From Symbiodinium natans (taxonomy: Eukaryota > Sar > Dinophyceae > Suessiales > Symbiodiniaceae): 64,000 nucleotides of DNA. The notes beneath the pieces are model-generated. The model searched no databases and was not told where the DNA came from. It saw only the letters and a program-made list of their open reading frames with translations. The stretch is taken from NCBI GenBank assembly GCA_905221605.1, contig CAJNDS010002587.1, positions 286,001-350,000 of the forward strand, given 5' to 3'. Below, piece after piece: positions 56,447 through 64,000 of the stretch. Numbering within the stretch: the stretch's first letter is position 1; every line of letters starts with the position of its first letter. The translations under genes were made by a program, and so were the position numbers.

Positions 56447-58115
56447 GGTTTAGGATGGTTTAGGGTTTAGGGTTTACCGTTCCGAACTGCTGGTCTGGGG
56501 GTCGGCCGACAGACAGATGGCTTTCACAAAGTGGTCTGCCGTTGGGGGGGTTGTGATGGACCCTGACCCTGAGGACAGTCAACGTGGCAGTGTGGTAACA
56601 AGAACAGCGTGAGTTGGCGATAGTGGTAATGACAGAAACAGTTGTTGCAATTTATGTTCAGCAAACCCTTAGCACACCCTTAAACCCTACACCCTAAACC
56701 CTAAACCCTCCTGTTCCAGGGTGGCAGCTCGGGCCCTCGCGAGGATGGTGCCAAGGAGGAGGACACTGGCATCTTCCTGCATTTGGGTTTTTGGGGTTTA
56801 GGGAGTCAGGTACCTTATGAAGACGAACTAGTTCACGGTTTAGGGTTTCGGGGGCGGTGGTTCGGGTCCGGAGTTTCCGCTTCAGTGGTCAAGCTTCGCA
56901 TCAAACACAAACCCTAAACCCTAGACCCTAAGCCCTAAGCCCTAAGCCCTAAGCCCTAAGCCCTAAGCCCTAAGCCCTAAACCCTAAACCCTAAACCCTA
57001 AACCCTAAACCCTAAACCCTAAACCCTAAACCCTAAACCCTAAACCTAAGCCCGAAACCCTAAATCCTAAACCCTAAACCCTAAACCCTGAACTTCAACC
57101 GCTAGTGGATCCCTCAGCTTAGATGTCTTGATCTTGAAGGATGGTGGGGCGGAAAGGCTTTCACGGGCTTCTTTCAAGCCCTTTTGTGGACTTGTGATAT
57201 GTTTCAGTCGGTTCCAGGATGGTGCAAGGCGTTGGCTGCAGGTTCTCTTGGGATGAGGGCCATTTGGGTTTGGTGTAATGGTGTAGTGCTGCTGTATATC
57301 CCTAAGCTTCTGTTCCGTAGGCCCTTCTTACAGTCCTAAGCTTCTGTCGAGGACCTGCCGCCCTGGGCCAACATGTTGGGCCCGCAGATGGTACGGCAGG
57401 GGCAGGGCTTAGTGGGCTCCACGTCCGACAGGGTCGAGCCTTGGGAGGTCCCCCATCTTTCTAACAGTCCTTAATAGGGATTATAGCTGGGGGTAGTAGA
57501 ATCCCTGTTATTAAGGACTGTTGGGAAAAGGGGGAGCATCCCAAGTCGAGACTCAGATAGCGTAAGTCGAGCTTGAGGGAGGTTGGCCTGTTGGAAGGCC
57601 GGCATTTTGCGGACGTTCGCGTGTCGCCCAGGGTGCAGGTCCTCAAGGACGTTCTGAGCGGACAGCCGTGCCAGCCTCAGTCAGGACTCATCGCAAGGGC
57701 TCGCAAGGGCTCGCAAGGGAGTCCTTGGACCGAACTTTGCGTTGCTTGCCTTCCCCAACTTCCATCCTGAACCCTACACCTCCCTGCAGTTGCTTGGAAG
57801 CAGTGAAGACGCGTATCAGCTCGCACAGCATTGACCCCGTCGGCACGGGGGCAACAACGTGAAGTGAGGCGGTAAGATGTAGGAAGCCACCTGATCATCA
57901 GACCAACTGAGGGGCCAACTGATGCTGTCGTGCTGGCCGTGTGGGCCCCCTCTCTTGACGGGCCCCTCACGCCCAGCAAGGGGCCACTGATGCTCACCAT
58001 GCTCGCCTTTTTTACCCCCTTACACCCATATCACCTGGAGTCGACCTTCAACTTCGTCAGGGCTCGTTCTCTCCGCAGCTCTCAGCCCCTCAGGCCCAGG
58101 CTTGCCTCTAACTGA
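55719..58115 (+). CDS. Plus-strand multi-exon gene, unknown product
   Basis: Well-supported exons: 57582-57679 (VGLLEGRHFADVRVSPRVQV then LKDVLSG) joining in phase 2 to 57790 onward (CLEAVKTRISSHSIDPVGTG). Either the gene stops at TGA 57860-57862, or a GC donor at 57851 splices to 57912-58115 (DAVVLAVWAPSLDGPLTPSK ... LTMLAFFTPLHPYHLESTFN ... stop TGA 58113-58115), which is in phase. Earlier candidates are 55719-55782 (QQTPSMRGGQRHAFSLDF), a piece near 55895-55960, and 56196-56271, ending at a GT donor after CACCCAG. No family recognised. Confidence 0.5.
56353..56450. repeat. GGGTTGA variant array
   Basis: About 13 units of GGGTTGA, another locally homogenised telomere-like variant, followed by TTTAGGG units. 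Confidence 0.92.
56915..57085. repeat. CCCTAAG to CCCTAAA array
   Basis: A run of CCCTAAG units passes into about 12 CCCTAAA units, then CCCTAAGCCCGAAA variants. Confidence 0.92.
57443..57542. mobile_element. MITE-like element, family P
   Basis: Left GGGAGGTCCCCCATCTTTCT then AACAGTCCTTAATAGGGATT; right AATCCCTGTTATTAAGGACT then GTT and GGGGGAGCATCCC. A clear long hairpin. Confidence 0.75.
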
Positions 58116-58303
58116 AGCCGAACATTGACTAAGAAAGCCCCGAAGTCGTCTGAAGCCGGTCCAAACGCGCCACGCCGAACATCCTCGACTCTGCCCGAAA
58201 GCGAAACGCAATCGCCTCTCAAAGGCCCTAAGAGCACCCTAAACCCCAAACTCCGAACCCTAAGAGCACCTCCAAAGGGGCCACACAAAGCCACCAAGAG
58301 AGA

Positions 58304-58410
58304 GTACTTGGAGGTTCATGGTACCTATTGGCCAATTATAACTGTACTTATAAGCCCCTGAAGTGCCCTAATAGGGTTATAATTGGGCTATGAGTTCGTT
58401 TAAGAAGTAC
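58304..58410. mobile_element. MITE-like element, family T
   Basis: Begins GTACTTGGAGGTTCATGGTA and ends TTCGTTTAAGAAGTAC; inner arms AATTATAACTGTACTTATAA and GGTTATAATTGGGCTATGAG. A half copy with the right arm lies near 26842-26905. Flanked downstream by a CCCTAAA/CCCCAAA tract (58412-58570). Confidence 0.72.
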
Positions 58411-58725
58411 CCTAAACCCCAAACCCCAAACCCCAAACCCCAAACCCTAAACCCCAAACCCCAAACCCTAAACCCCAACCCTAAACCCTAAACCCCAAAC
58501 CCCAAACCCTAAACCCTAAACCCTAAACCCTAAACCCCAAACCCTAAACCCTAAGCCCTAAGCCCTAAACTTGTGTCTCATGGCATGGCGTGGCCTTGGA
58601 AGCGGGGAAGGCGCGCGACTTCGGCGTTGGGTTGGTGGCTTTAGGTGTGCATCTGGGTGGTTTCCTCAGGGTTTAGGGTTTAGGGTTTAGGGTTCAGGGT
58701 TCAGGGTTCAGGGTTTGGGATTGGG

Positions 58726-58882
58726 GTCCCTTCTTATAAGATTATAAGGGAGCCCTACTATTTGGGGGTCTATTTTTTAGGGGCTCCCTATTTTCGCAAA
58801 CCCCCGTAAGGGTAGTTTTCTAAATCAGGGTCCCTGTTGATGAAGGTGCCGTATTGAGATAGGGCCCAAAGAAGGGACCTGG
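58726..58882. mobile_element. MITE-like element, family Q
   Basis: Inverted ends GGGGTCCCTTCTT (58726) and AAGAAGGGACC (about 58872-58882), with internal ATTATAAGGGAGCCCTA and GGGGCTCCCTA. A related eroded copy may lie near 11048-11110. Confidence 0.55.
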
Positions 58883-59118
58883 ACTTGGAGAACTGGCCAG
58901 ATGCAAGAAGGCAATAAGGCAAGAAGGCTTTGCAAACAAGGGTTTAGGGTTTAGGGTTTAGGGTTTAGGGTTCAGGGTTTAGGGTTTAGGGTTTAGGGTT
59001 TAGGGCCCAAGCAAGTACGCTTCAGCTTTGCAACCTGGTGAGGCATGTTCTCTTGCCGCTGCTTCTCCATGCCCTCAGGTGCCGCCCTCAAGTTTGGCTT
59101 AGGGTTGGGCTTGCGCAA

Positions 59119-59226
59119 TAGGTTCATGGGTAGCCATGAGTAGGGTTGTGAGTACACAAAGTGGGGCTGTAGGGATAGTTACCATACCTATAACCCTACT
59201 TACAACTACCCATGAACCTTCGAGTA
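59119..59226. mobile_element. MITE-like element, family T variant
   Basis: Inverted GGTTCATGGGTAG (left) and CTACCCATGAACC (right); inner GAGTAGGGTTGTGAGTA and ACCCTACTTACAACTACC. Outer TACTTGGA bases are mutated. Confidence 0.7.
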
Positions 59227-59572
59227 TGAGTAGCTACCCAGAGCCACAACCATGCAACCCTTCGCACTCGACATCCGTAAGACCCTGACACTCCTGCGAA
59301 GGGTTCGAGTGGAGGGCAGGGGCAGGAAGCATTGCACATCGTGGCACAGCACCTTCGACCCTCCTTTGAACCATGTTAAGTCTCTCCAACCTAAGAACTT
59401 CCTAAACCGGCTGAAGCCGCCCTGAAAGCCGCCTGAAAGCCGCCCTGAAGCCCAAGCTGTAGGCCCAGCGAGGGCCGGAGCTGCGAGGGCGAGAGCTGGG
59501 CAAAACTCTACGGAGCACTGGCCGAGGCATCCGAGAACCAGGAGAGCTCTCTGCTTGGGACGGGTTTTGAGG

Positions 59573-59668
59573 TTATGTTCCCCCTTACACTAACAGCCCT
59601 GAATAGGGATGAAAGTACCCCCTACGATACTCCCAATTAAGGACTGTTAGTATAAGGGAGAACATCCC
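59573..59668. mobile_element. MITE-like element, family P
   Basis: Left TATGTTCCCCCTTACACTAA then CAGCCCTGAATAGGGAT; right TCCCAATTAAGGACTGTTAG then TATAAGGGAGAACATCCCA. The best-preserved copy of this family. Confidence 0.8.
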
Positions 59669-59924
59669 ATTTTGGACGGTTGAAGGTTGTTGGGGTTGTT
59701 GGGGTTTGAGGACGGCTTTAGGTTTGCGTGATCTTGATCTTGAGAAGTGGGTCTCTGTTGTAGGCTTTGGGGAGAGGCACAGGCTGTTGATGGGCCTGTG
59801 GCCCGTGGCAGAAGTTTGCGGAGGTCTTAGAATTGGCAGTTGTGGTGGGAAGCTCTGAAACCAAGGCTGAGGTTCGGGGCTCTTGGGGGAGCTCTTGAGG
59901 GGTACGGACGGATCTAGGCTCTGT

Positions 59925-60332
59925 CGCTCTCGCTCTCTCTCTCGCTCTCTCTCTCTCTCTCCCTCACTCTTCTCGCTCTTCTCGCGAAGACTTCTCCCTC
60001 TTCTCTCTCTTCTCTCTCTTCCCTCTCTTCTCTCTCTCCTCTCTCTTCTCTCTCTCTCTCTCTCCTCTCTCTTCTCTCTCTTCTCTCTCTTCTCTCTCTT
60101 CTCTCTCCGTTCTCTCTTCTGTCTCTTCTTTCTCTTCTTTCTCTTCTTTATCTTCTTTCTCTTCTTTCCCTTCTCTTCTTTCTCTTCTTTCTCTTCTTTC
60201 TCTTCTTTCTCTTCTTTCTCTTCTTTCTCTTCTTTCTCTTCTTTCTCTTCTTTCTCTTCTTTCTCTTCTTTCTCTTCTTTCTCTTCTTTCTCTTCTTTCT
60301 CTTCTTTCTCTTCTTTCTCTTCTTTCTCTCGA
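59925..60332. repeat. TTTCTC/CTCTCT pyrimidine microsatellite
   Basis: Mixed TCTCTC units, then about 25 TTTCTCTTC-type units ending in CTCTCGAG at 60333, directly before a plus-strand exon. Glu/Lys or Phe/Ser frames are artefacts. Confidence 0.93.
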
Positions 60333-60333
60333 G

Positions 60334-60656
60334 TGGAGAACGCCAAGAGTCCACCAGTGGGAGGAGTTCTGGGAGGTCTTCAGCCCGCGCATGCTGGACA
60401 TCACCCAGTCTGAGCTCTTCGAGCCTGGGACTTTTTCATCGGAAAGGGCGGGGGGGGGGGGGGGGGGGTATAAACGAAAACCATTGAGAATGTCTGCCTT
60501 TCAATCGCAGGGCTCTTTCGACGGTACGGCGATTTTGGTTCTGAACGTGGGTGCTGTTACAGTGGGGTCAAGTTGTGTGAATATTTGAGCTGGCACAATA
60601 TCCATGTATCTGGTTTAAGGAGGTCCCCCTGGCTCTTCGCAGGGAATGAGGGAACT

Positions 60657-60706
<50 letters not shown>

Positions 60707-62176
60707 ATATATATATATACCCTGTAAGGGATTATACAGGGTACCTCATTCCCACGTTCCGTCCTAAGAACCAGCCAGTTGAGGTACTTGGGGTCGTTTT
60801 AACTCCTGGGTGGCCCCTTGCTTGTTGCAGGTGGGGAAGGCCCCTGAGACCTCTTTGCGTTAAACGGTGGGACTCCCATCCTCTCTGGGTTTACAAGACG
60901 CCGTCCTCTTTCCTGAACCCTAAACCCTGTTAGGAACATGTTAGGAACATATCGCAGCTCGAGGCTGTAGCATGGAGGGCTAAGGGTTGAGGGTTCAGGT
61001 CTATGCGGAATTTCGAGTTTGCACAAGGCACGTGGCACGTAGTAGGGTTTAGTGTTTACAGTTTTAGGGTTTAGGGTTTAGGGATTAGGGATTACTCCCC
61101 CGCGCCTCCCCAATTTCCCAGTCTCATTACGGAAAGAAGGAGAGCACACGTCCTGCGCGGCTCTGAAAAGCTGAACGCTCCAGTCTCCATAAAGCTGTCG
61201 CGCAGCAAGAATGCTGTACATGTTGGAATGTACGGTGGCTTTCCCGACCTTCCCATCCCCCACCGCCCCTCTGAGACCTTCAGTCAACATGTCAAGTCGG
61301 AAGGTGCTTGGAAAGGAGGTGCTTGCTGCTTGCTGCGCTGCAACCACTATTACTGCTATCTACTGCTACTGCTGCTTGTCAAAGCGACCAACACTGCCAC
61401 CATCACTACCAGCACCAGAACTAGCATCCAAGCATCATGGGCCAAGGAGTGGTACAAGGCCAACTACAGGGAATGCGTCGAGGGCTTTCTCTCGATGATA
61501 CTGTACCTGTCCCGCGTCATGGAGGAGCGGCGTGTGCTTCGGCTGTGAAGCTTTAGCTCCTAATCCCTCGAGAAATTCTTGAGACCTAAACCTCAATCGC
61601 CTTAACCCCTAGCTGCCTAGACTCCCTTAAACAGTTCCTAAGCTGAACCGCAAGGTATCCCTTCTGGACCTTGCGAGCCGGGCGGCTCGTGAGCTCAATC
61701 CGTTGGCGCTCAAAGCGGGCACCGCGGCACAAGTCCCGTTTGAAAGTTTTTCTGGTTTTTCGGAGGCGTGCTTTGTCTTTTTTCGGGCAGGGGGGGGTTG
61801 ATGCTTGAAGGTGGCTGTTGCAGGGTCGAGCCCAAAATTATACTCCAGTTGGGATTCTGGGGCGCATCCAAGCAGCATCGGAGACGCAAAGCCACATTCC
61901 CAATGCCCCCTAAACCTGGAGCCCTGACTGTTTACACCGTTTAAACCCCAAAGCCCCTCTGCATGCAGATCGGACCCCTTAGAACAGGGGGTTTCTTCAG
62001 AAAGAGCCCAGGACTCGCCGGTTAGATAGAGCCGGACAGAGTCGAAGCTTGCGAGGACAGTCCTCTTGGCCTTTCTTCGGGCTGATGGACCAGCTGCAGC
62101 TCCTCCGCTGCACTTCCCGGTTTTTGAGCATGTGGTGCCAGAAAAGATCTGGGAGTCTAGCACGTGCACAATTTAA
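60334..62176 (+). CDS. Plus-strand multi-exon gene, unknown product, 5' end not found
   Basis: Exons with matching phases: 60334-60447 (VHQWEEFWEVFSPRMLDITQ), 60511-60566 (GSFDGTAILVLNVGAVTV), 60831-60899 (LCVKRWDSHPLWVYK) and 61122 onward (RAHVLRGSEKLNAPVSIKLS ... VGMYGGFPDLPIPHRPSETF). The last can read to TGA at 61546-61548. Alternatively a GT donor at 61534, after YLSRVMEERR, joins in phase 0 to about 61643-61786 (KVSLLDLASRAARELNPLAL) and 62042-62176 (LHFPVFEHVVPEKIWESS, stop TAA). I prefer the longer model because exon 61643 has an acceptor but no ATG. Intron 60567-60830 contains a family R element and a CT run. A Thr-rich stretch (61360-61430) looks like a partly translated CTA/ACC microsatellite. 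Family not recognised. Confidence 0.6.
60629..60776. mobile_element. MITE-like element, family R, with internal CT microsatellite
   Basis: Left CTGGCTCTTCGCAGGGAATG then AGGG; right CCTCATTCCCACGTTCCGTC then CTAAGAACCAG. It matches the termini at 21161-21250. Between the arms is a CT run (60661-60703) and a TATATATA core, both also expected from local expansion. Confidence 0.75.
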
Positions 62177-62369
62177 GATCATACAGTAAACCCTAAACCC
62201 TAAACCCCAAACCCTAAACCCTAAACCCTGAACTACTTAGAATGTGTAGTACATGCGGTTGACACCTTGTGGTGCAAGAGCCGTGCTGCAAAACCAGGAG
62301 AGGAGAGGGTACACAGATCAAGAGGTGGAGTCCCTCACCCCTTGAGGCCCTCGACCCTGAGTATCCGGT

Positions 62370-62492
62370 TTAGGGTCTAGGGTTTAGGGTTTAGGTTCAG
62401 GGTTTAGGGTTTAGGGTTTGGGGTTTAGGGTTAGGGTTTAGGGTTTAGGGTTTGGGGTTTAGGGTTTGGGGTTTAGGGTTTAGGGTTTAGGG
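62370..62492. repeat. TTTAGGG/TTTGGGG tract
   Basis: About 16 mixed TTTAGGG and TTTGGGG units ending just before GGAACCATGG at 62491-62500. Others of this type lie at 62180-62230, 62610-62700, 62855-62910 and 63040-63126, between the exons of the following gene. Confidence 0.9.
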
Positions 62493-62496
62493 AACC

Positions 62497-63872
62497 ATGG
62501 CCAGGCTAATTTGGCAGGCTGGCCAGCATGCGGCTCCTTTGCTCACGGACCCCTGGCGCCTCCCGCCCGCCTGCCCCACGCTGCCTTCGATCCTGTGGCG
62601 CGACCGCAACGGTCTAGGGTCTCGGGTTTAGGGTTCAGGGTTTAGGGTTTAGGGTTTAGGAATTTGGGTTTAGGGTCTCGGGTTTAGGGTTTAGGCTTTG
62701 GGCACGAGGGCCAGACATATTCGGAATGTTTTGCTTTGTGGCTTGCTTAGGGGCTTCGAACTGTATTCGAGGCTACGCAAAGACCCTCGCCGGAATAATC
62801 TTGGCTTCCCACAGCTCATGCATGCTCTGGTGCTTTCGGGTTTGAGGTCTGCCCTAAACCCTGAACCCTAAACCCTAAACCCTAAACCCTAAACCCCTAA
62901 ACCCTTAAACTCTCCCGAGTTTCTTGTGGGCAGCCGAGGCAACCCTTTCGAAAAGGCCCGGAGGGCAGCGTCGAGCACTTGGGCGGCTTGGCTGCTGCCT
63001 GGGGGTGGCAAGGCGCACCGTCCAATTATGGGGTAACAACCCTAAACCCTAAACCCTAAGTGCTAAGCCCCAAGCCCCAAACCCCAAACCCCAAACCCCA
63101 AACCCCAAACCCCAAACCCTAAACCCGATTATTATGAAACCCTAAATCCCAAAGCGCCGAAGCATGCAGGATGTCTGGTATTATGGTATATCATATCACA
63201 CTGCAGGTACACTACAAATCGCCACTAGCCATATCATTTATGTTGTTCCATAGGCCCTGGCCCTGGAGGTCCATCACCTGCGCAAGACTTCTCGAACAAC
63301 TCTGCGCCGGCCTCAGTTTTGGGTTTTGGTCTCAAAAAGGAGGAGGGCGAAAGGGAGCAGAGGAGGGGTTTTGCGGTTCGGGGCAGGTCCTGCGGTTGGC
63401 GCGGAACCTGCGCCCTGGGGCGATCCTGGTGGATGCCGGGGTGTTCGATGGCACGGACTGGTCGCTGATGGGCATCCTGGCCGGAGCAACGGTGCTGGGC
63501 TTCGAGCCGCTGCGCGAGAACCGGAAGCTGGTCGACGAGCGGCTCCCGGCCCAGCTGCATCAGCATGGCCACCCGCAGGGCACGATCGCCCAAGCATACA
63601 GCTTCCTCCCCATTGCACCGGGCGAGCCGGCACAAGCCTCAGATCTGGCTGCCATGACATGCCGTGACTTCAAAGTCGTTATGCACGGTTTCGCTGAAGC
63701 ACGGCGGAAGCTGACCGTGTATCTTGAGGTGCCCAGGATGCCCTGGCTGCAGATCGCTCCAGCCGGTAGCCGGCAGAGGCTCTCTGGGGATGGGACCTTT
63801 CCTGTGACCTTTCCTTGTGACCTTTCCCTGCGCATCCCTTGGCTCTGCGATGCTCTGCAGGATCGGCCATAG
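62497..63872 (+). CDS. FkbM-like SAM-dependent methyltransferase gene, 3' end uncertain or beyond the window
   Basis: Exons with continuous phase: 62751-62839 (GFELYSRLRKDPRRNNLGFP), 62920-63032, 63254-63322 (EVHHLRKTSRTTLRRPQF) and 63387 onward (LRPGAILVDAGVFDGTDWSL, then GILAGATVLGFEPLRENRKL). LVDAG..DGTDW is the SAM-binding loop and LGFEPLRENRKL the strand with the acidic residue typical of FkbM-family methyltransferases. A possible first exon with an ATG (GGAACCATGG, 62497-62611, DPWRLPPACPTLPSILWRD) precedes them, but its phase fits 62751 only if another frame is used, so the start is open. The frame from 63387 could reach TAG at 63870-63872, or splice earlier. Substrate unknown. Confidence 0.68.
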
Positions 63873-64000
63873 CTACATCTTCACGGCGGGATTGGGTGAG
63901 CGCGTCCCTCTCTTGGCACTGGGGCAAAGAGTACACGCACCTTAGCAACCCGTTTTTTTCCCGCCGGAACCGGCTTGAAAGTCCGCTGACTTCGGGACCA

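Noticed and set aside
61627-62169. A 180-codon minus-strand open frame
   Set aside because: The plus strand over the same bases has two exons with proper acceptors, in phase with the upstream plus gene, and ends in a natural stop. The minus frame has no ATG start (opens at GTG) and looks like an antisense shadow.

Overview
The window looks like nuclear DNA of a dinoflagellate. Four things point there. (1) Hundreds of telomere-type TTTAGGG/CCCTAAA units and variants lie interspersed along the sequence, mostly inside introns. (2) Introns can be placed by reading-frame continuity, and they use GT, GC and GA donors, a dinoflagellate habit. (3) An AT-rich insert near 13.9 kb carries a broken mitochondrial cox1 piece with alveolate-type residues. 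(4) Genes sit in long same-strand runs with very short spacers. No bacterial-type operons, ribosome binding sites, CRISPR arrays or tRNAs were seen. Nearly all long open frames here are artefacts of simple repeats. The real genes are split into exons of about 30-140 bases, rebuilt here by splice site and phase.

Layout. 1-30.5 kb is a minus-strand run. Read 5' to 3' from high to low coordinates it holds: a multi-exon gene with Cys/His-rich exons and a concanavalin/laminin-G-like segment (30.5-22.3 kb, possibly two genes); a multi-exon gene of unknown product (20.4-18.2 kb); a Tudor-like gene (17.7-16.8 kb); exons of another gene (15.6-14.3 kb); the cox1 insert (plus strand); a single-exon membrane EF-hand gene (13.2-12.6 kb); a complete 8-exon class II sirtuin gene (11.9-8.3 kb); and, about 100 bases further on, a 14-exon gene for a large unnamed protein that runs off the window start. 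One of that gene's introns holds a 3 kb compound microsatellite with a 100-base assembly gap.

30.5-51 kb is gene-poor. It holds an inverted pair of TTCGAAGG-type repeats, a U2 snRNA gene (minus, 34.5-34.7 kb), a degenerate LINE endonuclease (plus, about 37 kb), a short minus-strand gene (41.3-40.6 kb), trinucleotide arrays and a 1.7 kb heptamer minisatellite. 51.5-64 kb is a plus-strand run: a class I methyltransferase gene of METTL21/FAM86 type, a gene ending at 57.9 or 58.1 kb, a gene at 60.3-62.2 kb, and an FkbM-like methyltransferase gene cut by the window end.

Several families of small inverted-repeat (MITE-like) elements recur. Some sit inside the introns above, and one forms essentially a whole intron. 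The strongest unusual signal is therefore in the introns: short inverted-repeat elements plus telomere-like repeats supply or flank the splice sites.
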